Assembly (NCBI GenBank): GCA_963798275.1
Contig: CAWCTB010000030.1
Span: forward strand, 196,337-260,336
Source: CAWCTB01 sp963798275
GTDB lineage: Bacteria; Acidobacteriota; Terriglobia; Terriglobales; Acidobacteriaceae
Direction: 5' to 3'
Length of the DNA stretch: 64,000 nt
In this document: one piece after another, positions 8,430 through 17,107 of the stretch
How positions within the stretch are numbered: position 1 is the stretch's first letter
How the letters are laid out: each line of letters begins with the position of its first letter
The notes under the pieces: model-generated
Database searches by the model: none
Seen by the model: the letters and a program-made list of their open reading frames with translations, nothing else
Told to the model about the DNA's origin: nothing
Program-made: the position numbers and the translations under genes

Positions 8430-9784
8430 CTATTCCTTCACCGCAATGCCCAGCGCCTTCATCTTGCGATACATGTGGCTGCGCTCCAGGCCCAACACCT
8501 CCGCGGTACGGCTGACGTTGCCGTGGTTTTCATCCAGTTTCTTCAGGATGTACTCACGCTCGTAGGCCGAACGCGCTTCGTGCAGGCTGGGGAATTCGCT
8601 CGCCGACCGGCGTCCGCCATCGCGGAACACCAGGGTCGGCAGGTGCTTGCGCTCCAGCTTTGCCACTGCGGGGTTCATGATCACGATGCGCTCGATCACA
8701 TTGCGCAGCTCGCGCACGTTTCCCGGCCACGAGTAGCGCGACAGCGCGTCGATGGCGTCTTCCGTCAGTTCCTTGGGACGCCGGTTGTAGGTCTGCGAGA
8801 ACTCCTTCAGAAAATAGCGCGCCAGTTGCGGAATGTCTTCTTTGCGTTCGCGGAGCGGAGGGACATAGAACGGAATCACGTTCAGGCGATAGAACAGAGT
8901 CTTCGCGAAAGTTGCCCTTCGAAATTTCATCTTCCAGGTCCTTGTTGGTAGCAGCAATCACCCGCACATCCGCCGTCACCGGTTCCTCTTCGCCCAGGGG
9001 AACAAACCGGCCCTCATCCAGAGTACGCAGCACCTTTGACTGCGTCTTCAGGCTCATGTCGCCCACTTCGTCGAGGAACAGCGTTCCGCCATCCGACTTT
9101 TGAAACTTGCCTTCCTTGTCCGACGAAGCGCCCGGGAAACGCTCCCTTGCGATGGCCGAACAGTTCGCTTTCGATCAGGTCCTCCGGAATAGCAGCGCAG
9201 TTCACTTCCACGAACATCGCGTCTTTGCGCAGGCTTTGCGCGTGAATAGCACGGGCCACCAGCTCTTTCCCCGTGCCGGACTCGCCGTAGATCAGCACGC
9301 GTCCGTTGGTCGGAGCCATCAGCGCGATCTGCTGGCGCAGCGCCTTCATAGGGATGCTGTCGCCGGCGATGACGCTCCGCGCCTGGAACTGCTTCTTGAA
9401 TTCGAGGTTTTCGCTGCGCAGGCGCTTGGCTTCCAGCGCGTGTTTCAGTACCAGCAGAGTCCGGTCGACCGAAAACGGTTTCTCCAGGAAATCGAATGCC
9501 CCCAGCTTGGTGGCCCGCACTGCCGTTTCGATGTTGCCATGGCCCGAGATCATCACTACTTCGGGATGGTCGGGCATTTCGCCTATGCGTTGCAAGGCTT
9601 CCAGGCCGTCCATGCCCGGCAGCCAGACATCGAGCAATACGATATCCACCGGTTTGCGGCGCAGCGTCTCCAGACACTCCTCGCCGCTGTTGGCGAGCAG
9701 CGTCTTGTAACCCTCATCCTCCAGCACGCCTTGCAGCGCACTGCGGATCTCTGCTTCGTCATCCACGATCAGAATGGTCTGCAT
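8430..9784 (-). CDS. NtrC-family sigma-54-dependent response regulator, NtrX-like (two frameshifts)
   Basis: The receiver domain (residues 1-120) has the phospho-acceptor Asp in IVLLDVWLPGMDG and the switch Lys in EKPFSVD. The AAA+ domain follows, with Walker A GESGTGKE, ELFGHRKGAF and RVIAATNKDL. The C-terminal Fis-type helix-turn-helix is VSRTAEVLGLERSHMYRKM. Single-base indels at about 9133 (just at the GAFTGA loop, in a TTTCCCGGG run) and at about 8899 (FREDLFYRL) break the frame. Three overlapping frames splice into one normal-length protein of about 450 residues. The start overlaps the end of the kinase gene by 26 bases, so the two are co-transcribed. It could regulate nitrogen, envelope or surface genes, including the sigma-54 PEP-CTERM promoters; the target is not known. 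Confidence 0.88.
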
Positions 9785-12026
9785 TTTGATTGGCTGCCGC
9801 CGCCGCCAGTTCCTGCGCTACCGGCAACTCGACGATAAACCGCGCGCCCACCGGACGATTCTCCTCCACGCGAATCGATCCATGATGATCTTCGACGATC
9901 CGGCTCACAATTGCCAGCCCCAGGCCGGTGCCGCGCTTCTTGGTCGAGAAGTAGGGAAGGAAGAGCTTTTGCTTCAGCTCGGGAGTCACCCCGTGACCCG
10001 TGTCGGAAACCGTGATCTCGATAAACTCGCGGTCCGCGGCAATCGCCGTGGTGATTTGAATTTCTTTCACCAGCGAATCCTGCATGGCCTCGGCGGCGTT
10101 GTCCACCAGGTTGGCGATGGCACGCTTCATGGCATCGGCATCCGCCAACGCCCGCGGCAGGTCGTCCGCCAGCAGGCGATGCACCCGGATGCCATCCAGC
10201 CGTCCATCGAACATGCCCAGAGCGCTTTCGACAATGCTGTTGATGTCCGCCGGCTCGGGGTGCGAAGCCGGGAAGCGCGCCAACAGCGCAAACTCATCGA
10301 CCAGCGTGCGCACCGTTTCCACCGATGATCCGATGGTCTGCGCGCAGTCGTGAATCACCTTCAGCGAAGCCGCATCCGGCGGCGTGCCCCGTTCCAGGTG
10401 ACGGCGAATACGCTCGGCCGAAAGCGCGATCGGCGTCAGCGGGTTCTTGATCTCGTGCGCCACCCGTCTGGCGACCTCGCGCCATGCCGTCTGCTTTTGC
10501 GCGCGCAGCAGGTCCGAAAGATCTTCGAACACCGCCACGTAGCCCATGCGCGGCTTTCCCGGATCGCTCATGCGCAGTGGCGGGTCGAGCGATGCCACGG
10601 TCACGGCAACGTTCAAGCTGACGCGCGGCGTGTCCGCTTCCATCTGGCTGGTGGTCGTTCCCATGCGATCGGCACGGCGAATCATGTGCTCCAGGTCGCT
10701 GGCCACATCCTCCGGGAACAGATCGCGCAACGACTCCCCGGGCAGTTCCCGTTCATCCAGCCGCAATAGCCGGCGCATAGCGCTATTGGCGCGGGTGATG
10801 CGGCGCGCAGCATCCAACGAAAGCACTCCGGTGGGAATGCTCTCCAGAATGGTTTCGATGTGCCGGTTGCGTTGTTCGAGCTGCACGTTCACTTCGGCCA
10901 GGTCACGGCGCGAGGCTTCAATCTTGCCCCGGCTCGCTTCCAGATCGGCGGCCATCTGGTTGAACGAACTCACCAGTTGCCCGATCTCGCTGCCCGCCTG
11001 TATATCCACGCGGGTATCGAGGCGGCCGCGTGAAATCTCGTGCGTGGCTTCCGCCAGCGCCACCAGCGGGCGCGTCACCATCTTCGACAGATAAAGCGCC
11101 AGCCACGTCGAGGCGAACAGCACGCCCACGGTGAGGAACAACAGGTATCCCAGGTACGCGCGACGCACGCGCCGCCGTTGTTTGCGCAAATCGTCATATT
11201 GCTGCTGGCTCTTCTCCAGCTCGCGCAGCATCGCCACATAGTTTGGCGGCAGCGGCATGCCCACCAGGATCTGCCCGGTCTGCCCGACTCGTGCCCGTCC
11301 CAGCACGTACGACCGGTCATCCAGATCGAAAGCCCGCGCCGGGCCCTTCCGGCTCAACTCCTGCTCCAGGCGGTCACGGATCAACGGCCATGCTTCCGGC
11401 GTATGGAAGCTCGCCTCGGCCCGGTCATCCTCTACCGCGAATGCAAATCCCCCCTGCAGGGTGAGCTCGCTATTGCGAAACTCGTCCATGATCAGGGTGA
11501 AGTTCCCGGTGCGGAACGACTTTTGCGCGTCCGGCGTGGCTGCGATCCGCTCCGCCTCGACACGCGCATTCGCCGCAGCATAATCGGTCAACAGCGTCGC
11601 GATCGTATTGGTTCGGTACTGCACCTCTTCCACCGGACGCGAGAACCATTTCTCGATCGAGCGGTTCATCAAACCATACGAGAACATGAAGAGGAAGATC
11701 ACCGGCCCTAGCGATAGCAGCAGCGCCCCCAGCACCATGCGGCTGCGGAACTTCGATCCCAGCACCCCGGTCCGGCGTTCGGCGTACAGGCGCAACAGCG
11801 TGCGTAACAGGACGAACGTCAGGGCGACGAAGAGCAGAAAAATCAGCGCCGACAGCGCGGCAAAGATCAGGGTCTCTTCGCTGGTATCGGGTTGCAGGAA
11901 CGTCAGGTTGAAGGTGGCCTGCGCGAAGATGACCGCAAACAGCAGGAAGATGGCGATGGACAGGGCTACGATCGCAGGCGTGCGGTTCCGCTTCTTTTCT
12001 CGAATTGGGGGAGCGGATTGTGGCAT
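9759..12026 (-). CDS. NtrY-like membrane sensor histidine kinase
   Basis: This 755-residue partner of the NtrX-like regulator starts with a cytosolic basic tail and three transmembrane helices (about 17-37, 50-75, 98-120). An extracytoplasmic or linker region follows to a fourth helix at about 292-314, then HAMP (315-367), a coiled segment, and a PAS domain starting at about 390 (ILESIPTGVLSLD). The phospho-acceptor His is residue 524 in RRVAHEIKNPLTP. The ATPase domain has NLVDNAAEAM (N box), DTGHGV and GTGLGLAIV (G boxes). This order matches NtrY rather than soluble NtrB. The signal sensed is unknown. Confidence 0.92.
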   Translation of the reverse strand: MPQSAPPIREKKRNRTPAIVALSIAIFLLFAVIFAQATFNLTFLQPDTSEETLIFAALSALIFLLFVALTFVLLRTLLRLYAERRTGVLGSKFRSRMVLGALLLSLGPVIFLFMFSYGLMNRSIEKWFSRPVEEVQYRTNTIATLLTDYAAANARVEAERIAATPDAQKSFRTGNFTLIMDEFRNSELTLQGGFAFAVEDDRAEASFHTPEAWPLIRDRLEQELSRKGPARAFDLDDRSYVLGRARVGQTGQILVGMPLPPNYVAMLRELEKSQQQYDDLRKQRRRVRRAYLGYLLFLTVGVLFASTWLALYLSKMVTRPLVALAEATHEISRGRLDTRVDIQAGSEIGQLVSSFNQMAADLEASRGKIEASRRDLAEVNVQLEQRNRHIETILESIPTGVLSLDAARRITRANSAMRRLLRLDERELPGESLRDLFPEDVASDLEHMIRRADRMGTTTSQMEADTPRVSLNVAVTVASLDPPLRMSDPGKPRMGYVAVFEDLSDLLRAQKQTAWREVARRVAHEIKNPLTPIALSAERIRRHLERGTPPDAASLKVIHDCAQTIGSSVETVRTLVDEFALLARFPASHPEPADINSIVESALGMFDGRLDGIRVHRLLADDLPRALADADAMKRAIANLVDNAAEAMQDSLVKEIQITTAIAADREFIEITVSDTGHGVTPELKQKLFLPYFSTKKRGTGLGLAIVSRIVEDHHGSIRVEENRPVGARFIVELPVAQELAAAAANQNADHSDRG

Positions 12027-12173
12027 CCTCAGCCCAGTTCTCCTCGAGACAATTCCCCGCAGACCAGCCCCAGGTCGCGATTAACAATGCGGATGATGCG
12101 ATTCATTATATCCGCGTTTTGCCGTGCCCATGCTAAGGCGCCGGTCTGAGCCGAAGCGTTTCCGCGCGGTGAG

Positions 12174-13001
12174 TTAGCCGGGCGACTTCTGCAGGCGCGA
12201 CCGCTGTGCCGGGGTCAGCAGGTCGCGCAACGGGCATATCTCGCACTTGGGCTCTCGCTTCTGGCAGTAGTGCTTCCCCACCTGTACGATCAGCCCGTGC
12301 ATCTCGTTGTAAACCTGTGTCCGCGGACTTTGTTGCGCGGTGCTCATCGCCGAAGGCGGATGCGCCTCGGGTCTGCCTCCCGACGCTCGCTGAAATTCCG
12401 GCGGCAGCGGCTCTTCGTTCCGCAAGCTCTTCTCGACCAGCAGACGGATGTCGTCGTACTTCGCCTTCTCGCGCACGGCTCCGTGCCGTTCCAGAACGCG
12501 CCGCGTGTAAGCGTCGACCACGAAGATCTCGTGCAGTCCGGCGTACAGCAGAATCGAGTCGGCGGTCTCCGGGCCAATACCTTTTTGGGTCAGCAGTTCC
12601 GCCCTCAGTTCGTCCGTCGGTGCGGCAAACATCGCCTGCAGCGAGCCGCCATACTTTGCCTCCACGAACGCCGCGAAGCTCTTCAGCCGTTGCGCTTTCT
12701 GCCGGAAGTACCCCGACGAGCGCACCAGCCGCTCCAGAGCCTGCAGTGGTGTGTCGCGAATTCCCTCCCAGCTCAGCACGCCCGCCTCGCGCAACTTCGC
12801 CATGGCTCGCTCCACGTTCGACCACGAGGTGTTTTGTGTCAGGATGGCGCCGACGATCACTTCGAAGGGAGTCTCCGCCGGCCACCAGTGCTGGCGTCCC
12901 CAGGCCCGCGAGAGCTTGCGGTAGACGGCGCGAACCGTTTCCTCAGCCTTGGGATTCCCACGGCGCGCCCACGTAGCCTTTCCAGATGACAACGGCTTCA
13001 C
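12174..13001 (-). CDS. Endonuclease III-like HhH-GPD DNA glycosylase (COG2231/MagIII type)
   Basis: This is a base-excision-repair glycosylase relative of 275 residues. The helix-hairpin-helix is LLTQKGIGPETADSILLYAG and the catalytic Asp is in FVVDAYTRR. Where endonuclease III has its catalytic Lys after the hairpin (GxGxKTA), this protein has Glu (GPETA), which points to a monofunctional glycosylase of the 3-methyladenine (MagIII) group. The C-terminal cluster motif gives C-x6-C-x2-C (CQKREPKCEIC) but the expected fourth Cys is replaced by Leu, so an intact [4Fe-4S] cluster is doubtful. A low-complexity insert (PEAHPPSAMSTAQQS) precedes it. The start is GTG 13001, overlapping the TGA of the TPR gene, so the genes are translationally coupled. 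Confidence 0.82.
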   Translation of the reverse strand: MKPLSSGKATWARRGNPKAEETVRAVYRKLSRAWGRQHWWPAETPFEVIVGAILTQNTSWSNVERAMAKLREAGVLSWEGIRDTPLQALERLVRSSGYFRQKAQRLKSFAAFVEAKYGGSLQAMFAAPTDELRAELLTQKGIGPETADSILLYAGLHEIFVVDAYTRRVLERHGAVREKAKYDDIRLLVEKSLRNEEPLPPEFQRASGGRPEAHPPSAMSTAQQSPRTQVYNEMHGLIVQVGKHYCQKREPKCEICPLRDLLTPAQRSRLQKSPG

Positions 13002-13360
13002 AGTGACGACTGCTTGCCCTGCTTGAGCTGCTGCTTCCACCCCAGGATGCGCGCCTGGTTCGCCTCGGCTTCCGCCTCTGGCACCATGCCCTTGCGCTGA
13101 TACAGGATCGACAAGCTGGTATGCGCCAGTACGTCGTCGGGATCGAGCTCGGTAATGCGCGACGCGACCGCGATGGCCTTGTCGTATTGTTCGCTGTCCT
13201 GATAGACGCGCGCCAACCCGTGCATCGCATCCAGAAATGACGGATCGGCCGCAACCGCCGCCTCATATTCGGCTATAGCTTCGTCGTGCCGCCCTTCGGC
13301 GTAGTGATCGAGTGCGGAAAAGTAATGCTCCTCGGCGGCCTGCCGTTGCTCGTTTGCCAT
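12998..13360 (-). CDS. Tetratricopeptide-repeat protein
   Basis: The 120-residue product is almost entirely TPR helices: AEEHYFSALDHYAEGRHDEAIAEYEAAVAADP, then SFLDAMHGLARVYQDSEQYDKAIAVASRITELDP, then VLAHTSLSILYQRKGMVPEAEAEA. That is about three repeats, with no signal peptide or membrane segment. TPRs mediate protein-protein binding, and its partner is not evident. The ATG at 13360 starts the repeat-bearing frame; the longer upstream frame has unrelated composition. It overlaps the glycosylase gene by a GTGA junction. Confidence 0.8.
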   Translation of the reverse strand: MANEQRQAAEEHYFSALDHYAEGRHDEAIAEYEAAVAADPSFLDAMHGLARVYQDSEQYDKAIAVASRITELDPDDVLAHTSLSILYQRKGMVPEAEAEANQARILGWKQQLKQGKQSSL

Positions 13361-13468
13361 ATCCGTTCGCGAGTTTAGCACGCGAAGCGCGGCCTCCCCT
13401 GTGGGCCTTTCGGGCGACGTGCTTCTCCTCCCTGCTGGGCGACCCCTACTCGTTATACTGAAGCATTC

Positions 13469-13702
13469 ATGCGCAATATCCTTCGATTCCTGTGGAACGC
13501 CACGCGTGGCCACCGCCTCGCTCCCTGGCGCAGCCCCTATCTGCGCTGGCGAATCGAAACCTACACTGGCATCAAAATGCAGAGCATTGGCTTCCTGGAG
13601 TTCTGCGGATTCCTGTGGCGCGAGCGCTCCGAACTGCTGCGCTTCCTGAAGTGGACCGGCGAAATGGAGCGCTATGCCCGCACCAAACCCAAGAATCCGT
13701 AA
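13469..13702 (+). CDS. Small basic hypothetical protein
   Basis: This 77-residue Arg- and Trp-rich protein begins MRNILRFLWNATRGHRLAPW and ends ARTKPKNP. It stands alone on the plus strand between two minus-strand genes, and no gene overlaps it on the other strand. Third-position GC is high. I know no function. It resembles short conserved hypotheticals found in acidobacterial genomes, but that is recall rather than a search. Confidence 0.6.
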   Translation: MRNILRFLWNATRGHRLAPWRSPYLRWRIETYTGIKMQSIGFLEFCGFLWRERSELLRFLKWTGEMERYARTKPKNP

Positions 13703-13782
13703 CCGCTCGCCGCGGAATCAGTTTTTCAGGGGCACGGGTTCACAGCAGACTCGGAGAGGAACACGGCAATTGCGGAGTTGCG

Positions 13783-15078
13783 CTACCCCGCGTACTTCAG
13801 CCAGCGCTTCAACTCCGGCAGGGTTGGGCGTTTGCCGTACATGAGAATGCCCACACGGTAGATGCGGGAAGAGAGCACCAGCAATCCGTAGATCGTCGCC
13901 AGCATCAGGCCGAGACACAGCGCCAGTTGCCAGGCCGGGGGCTGCTCAATCAGCACGCGAACAAACATCAGGATCGGCGCGAAGAATGGAATCATCGAAA
14001 GCCAGACCGCCATGGGCGAACTGGGATGTTGTAGCACCGGCGTGCTCAGCACGATGGAGAATACGATGGGCAGCATCGCCGGCCACTGCACCTGCTGCGC
14101 CTCCTGGTCGGAATTGACCATCGCCCCCATCGCCGCATACATGGTGGCGTACAGGAAATACCCGAGGAGAAAGAACACGGCAAAGGCCATGACGCCGATG
14201 ACCGGGATGTGGATCTCCGAGAGAAACGAGTGCGCAACCAGCAAGCCGGGGACGCTGAAGAGACCCATCATGGCCAGCCATATCAAAACTTGAGTCAACC
14301 CCACCGCACCTACGCCGATAATCTTGCCGGCCAGCAGCTCTTTCGCGGTTACCGACGAGAGCAGCACTTCCAGGATGCGCGAGCTTTTCTCCTCGATGAT
14401 GGAGCGCATCACCGCGAAGCCGTAGACCAGCACGTTGGCATACAGCAGCATGATCATGACAAACGACGTCAGGAACACGGCGGTTCCGCTGGCTCCTTCT
14501 TTGCCTTTCTCCACGTGTATTGCGTCGATATCGATGGGCCGCAGCAGTTCTTCCACCTGCTGGCCGGTCATTCCCTTGTCGGCCAGTTGGCGTTTCACCA
14601 GGGCGCTGGTCACGGCGTTCCGCAGCTCGAAGGTTTCACCGAAGTCGGCAACATCGCGCGCATTGTAGGAAATTTTGTGACTGGCCAGGGCGTCGCTGCT
14701 AAACCACAGGAAGCCATCGATCTTGCCATCGCTGATCTGCTGCCGCAGCGATTCGCGTTCGGCGCCAGTAACGTTGGTGTCGATCTGGATGGAATAGCTC
14801 GGTGGCTGGCTCTCCGGTGGCGCCGCCTTTTGGGCAGCGTCGGCGGGAGCGTTGCTCTCCGGCGCCAGCAGCTCCTGCTTCACAGCTTCTGCAATCGCAG
14901 GATCGTTCGCCACCAGCACGATCCGCCGCACCGTATTCGACTTCATCTCGGCCAGCTTCGCCGGAATCAGGATGGTTCCGCCCATAAACGCCGGCATCAG
15001 CAGGGTCATGATGATGAACGCCTTGGAACGTATGCGCTCCAGGTATTCGCGCTGAATAATGAGCCAGGCGTTATGCAT
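13783..15078 (-). CDS. ABC-2 type exporter permease, NatB-like
   Basis: This 431-residue inner-membrane protein has a first transmembrane helix at about 20-40, a large extracytoplasmic domain (about 41-215), and five further helices from about 220 (VFLTSFVMIMLLYANVLVYGF) to the C-terminus. The EEKSSRILEVLLSSVTAKELLAGK segment after the second helix is the family hallmark. NatB-type permeases export Na+ or small substrates with a NatA ATPase, which is encoded immediately upstream with an 8-base overlap. The substrate cannot be told from sequence. Confidence 0.9.
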   Translation of the reverse strand: MHNAWLIIQREYLERIRSKAFIIMTLLMPAFMGGTILIPAKLAEMKSNTVRRIVLVANDPAIAEAVKQELLAPESNAPADAAQKAAPPESQPPSYSIQIDTNVTGAERESLRQQISDGKIDGFLWFSSDALASHKISYNARDVADFGETFELRNAVTSALVKRQLADKGMTGQQVEELLRPIDIDAIHVEKGKEGASGTAVFLTSFVMIMLLYANVLVYGFAVMRSIIEEKSSRILEVLLSSVTAKELLAGKIIGVGAVGLTQVLIWLAMMGLFSVPGLLVAHSFLSEIHIPVIGVMAFAVFFLLGYFLYATMYAAMGAMVNSDQEAQQVQWPAMLPIVFSIVLSTPVLQHPSSPMAVWLSMIPFFAPILMFVRVLIEQPPAWQLALCLGLMLATIYGLLVLSSRIYRVGILMYGKRPTLPELKRWLKYAG

Positions 15079-15970
15079 TCCTGGTCACCACGTCCTTGAA
15101 GATTTCTTCCAGCGACGGCTCCGTCAACTCAAAGCGGCTGATGCGCGCCTTGGCGGAGGCACGCTGCAGCAGCAGTTGCGCGTCCACGCCCGGCTTCAGC
15201 CGCACCTCGACATAATTGCCAAAATTGCTGAACGACTGCACCAAGTCACTGCCCTCGATCGACGGGTCACCCTCGTACTGCATCTGGACACTGTTCCGGC
15301 CGTAGCTGGCCTTGATCTTCTTCAGGTCGCCCTCCAGCACAGACCGTCCATGATCGATGAGACAGATGCCGTCGCAGAGGCGCTCCACCTGGTCCATGCG
15401 ATGGGTCGAGAACAGGATCGTCTTGCCGGCATTGCGTAACTCGACCAGCACATCCTGCAGCGTGCTGGAGTTGACCGGATCGAGCCCGGAGAAGGGTTCG
15501 TCCATGATGACCAGATCGGGATCGTGCAAAAGAGTGGCGATAAACTGGAGCTTCTGCTGCATTCCCTTGGACAGTTCCTCCACCTTCTTGTGCACCCACT
15601 CGCTCAATTGCAGCCGCTCACACCAGGTGAGCGAGCGCTTGCGCGCTTCATCGATTGAAAGCCCGTGCAGCCGGCCGAGGAAGATCAGGTGATCGAGCAC
15701 CTTCATCCTCTTGTAGAGACCGCGCTCCTCGGGCAGATAGCCGACCCGCTGCAATTGCTCGCGATGAAACTTCTCGCCAAACAGCCAGACCTCTCCGGCG
15801 TCGGGTAGGGTGATGCCGATCATCATGCGGATCGACGAGGTCTTGCCGGCTCCGTTCGGACCCAGCAGTCCGTACACACTGCCTTCACGAATGGCGAAAG
15901 AAAGATGGTCGACAGCAATGAAGCTGTCAAAGGTTTTATGAATTCCGCGCAGTTCGACGGCGTTCGCCAT
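15071..15970 (-). CDS. ABC exporter ATP-binding protein, NatA-like
   Basis: This ABC ATPase energises the downstream permease. From ATG 15970 the protein is 299 residues: Walker A GPNGAGKTS at about 36-44, signature LSKGMQQKLQF at about 131-141, Walker B LVIMDEPFSGLD at about 154-165, and the switch His in FSTHRMD. The C-terminal 80 residues form the extension common in NatA/DrrA-type exporters. The ATG 48 bases upstream in the same frame would add unrelated residues, so the internal start is preferred. Confidence 0.92.
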   Translation of the reverse strand: MANAVELRGIHKTFDSFIAVDHLSFAIREGSVYGLLGPNGAGKTSSIRMMIGITLPDAGEVWLFGEKFHREQLQRVGYLPEERGLYKRMKVLDHLIFLGRLHGLSIDEARKRSLTWCERLQLSEWVHKKVEELSKGMQQKLQFIATLLHDPDLVIMDEPFSGLDPVNSSTLQDVLVELRNAGKTILFSTHRMDQVERLCDGICLIDHGRSVLEGDLKKIKASYGRNSVQMQYEGDPSIEGSDLVQSFSNFGNYVEVRLKPGVDAQLLLQRASAKARISRFELTEPSLEEIFKDVVTRNA

Positions 15971-16004
15971 AGGGTGTCGTGTGTCCGCTGCACAAACGGA
16001 CGGA

Positions 16005-16580
16005 CTAGCCGGCCACAAAGTTCCGGATCATCTGCTTGCCATGCTCGGTTAAAACGCTCTCCGGGTGAAACTGCACACCCTCGACGGGAAATTCGCGATG
16101 GCGCAACCCCATGATCACGCGCCTGCCGTCACGGTCGATGCAGGTGGCCGAGATTTCCAGCTCCTGGGGAAGGCCTTTCTCTTCGACGATCAGGGAATGA
16201 TACCGGGTAGCCGTCATCGGTGAAGGAACATTGCGGAAGATGGTCTTGCCATCGTGCTCGACCTGGCTGGTTTTGCCGTGCATCAGGTTGTGCGCGCGCA
16301 CTACGTTGCCGCCAAACGCCGCGCCGATGGCCTGATGCCCGAGGCAAACGCCCAACACCGGCACGCGTCCGGCGAAATGCCTGATCAACTCGATGCTGAT
16401 ACCAGCTTCTTGCGGAGTACACGGTCCCGGAGACACCACGATGCGGCTGGGAGCCAGCGCTTCGATTTCCGAAATCGTCGTCTGATCGTTGCGGCGCACC
16501 ACCACCTCTTCCCCCATTTCGCCGATGTACTGGACCAGGTTGTAGGTAAAGGAGTCGTAATTGTCGAGGACGAAAATCAT
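16005..16580 (-). CDS. trpG: Anthranilate/aminodeoxychorismate synthase glutaminase subunit
   Basis: This class I glutamine amidotransferase (191 residues) releases ammonia from glutamine for the chorismate-using partner encoded by trpE. The nucleophile Cys is in PVLGVCLGHQAIG at about 79, and the catalytic His and Glu are in VQFHPESV near the C-terminus. SPGPCTPQEAG is typical of the TrpG/PabA group, which may serve tryptophan and folate synthesis alike. It is separated from trpE by a 527-bp segment holding a four-helix-bundle gene. A GAAACTTGAAAC-type repeat ends only six bases before this start codon and has displaced any usual ribosome site. Confidence 0.93.
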   Translation of the reverse strand: MIFVLDNYDSFTYNLVQYIGEMGEEVVVRRNDQTTISEIEALAPSRIVVSPGPCTPQEAGISIELIRHFAGRVPVLGVCLGHQAIGAAFGGNVVRAHNLMHGKTSQVEHDGKTIFRNVPSPMTATRYHSLIVEEKGLPQELEISATCIDRDGRRVIMGLRHREFPVEGVQFHPESVLTEHGKQMIRNFVAG

Positions 16581-16585
16581 GTGAC

Positions 16586-16619
16586 TTCAGTTTCAAGTTT
16601 CTGGTTTCGAGTTTCAAGT
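16586..16619 (-). repeat. Inverted repeat bounding the four-helix-bundle insert (trpG side)
   Basis: This TTTCAAG/TTTCGAG-rich segment matches the reverse complement of 17062-17101 at about 31 of 34 positions. Internally it is built from 12-14-base units like GTTTCAAGTTTC. Confidence 0.75.
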
Positions 16620-16653
16620 AAGACCGCCAGAAACTTCTTGTGAGTTTCAGCGG

Positions 16654-17011
16654 TCAACCATTCGACATTGAGTTCATCAAGCCATTTAACATTCGAAGTA
16701 GCTCCTGTGTTCGCATGCTCAACTCATCAACGTCAGCCTGCGAAATGAATCCCAGGTCAACGGCGATCGGAAGCTGTGTTTCCAGTTCCAGTAGCGATCC
16801 CCGTGCTACTGAGAGAAATTGCCTGAACTCGCTTCGACAGCCTGCCTTGTCCTTCGGCAATATTGCTGGGAATGGAAACGGCAGCCCTCCGCATTTGAGA
16901 GGCCAACCCATATAGCTCTTCTTTCGGAAACGACCGGGTGTAGAGGTAGATATCTTTCACCAGCACCATCGACTTTTGCCAAACTGCCAGGTTCTTGTAC
17001 GAATGCGACAA
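16654..17011 (-). CDS. Four-helix-bundle protein (S23/IVS-type), one frameshift
   Basis: The protein belongs to the small four-helix-bundle family (TIGR02436) first known from intervening sequences in 23S rRNA genes. It starts MSHSYKNLAVWQKSMVLVKDIY and continues with the hallmark LYGLASQMRRAAVSIPSNIAEGQGR. At about 16832 one base is out of frame, and the remainder, EFRQFLSVARGSLLELETQL to NSMSNG, continues in the next frame to the stop at 16654. The joined length of about 119 residues is normal. It sits precisely between trpE and trpG, enclosed by a pair of inverted repeats, which suggests it came in as a unit. Its function is unknown; related proteins bind nucleic acid in retroelement systems. 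Confidence 0.82.
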
Positions 17012-17061
17012 TCGCTACCTCATCGGCCTCCCTTGAATCGAAGGGAGCGGCTCAGCGCGCT

Positions 17062-17101
17062 CGAAACTTGAAACTCGAAACTTGAAACTTAAAACTGAAA
17101 C
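17062..17101 (-). repeat. Inverted repeat bounding the four-helix-bundle insert (trpE side)
   Basis: This is the partner of the repeat at 16586. It starts seven bases after the trpE stop and consists of alternating GAAACTTGAAACTCGAAACTT units. Confidence 0.75.
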
Positions 17102-17107
17102 AGCTCA

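Noticed and set aside
8430..9784. The NtrX-like gene as the dedicated PrsR regulator of the sigma-54 PEP-CTERM promoters
   Set aside because: Its partner kinase has NtrY architecture, not PrsK, and it lies about 5 kb away in a repair/TPR neighbourhood. The link is possible but unsupported.
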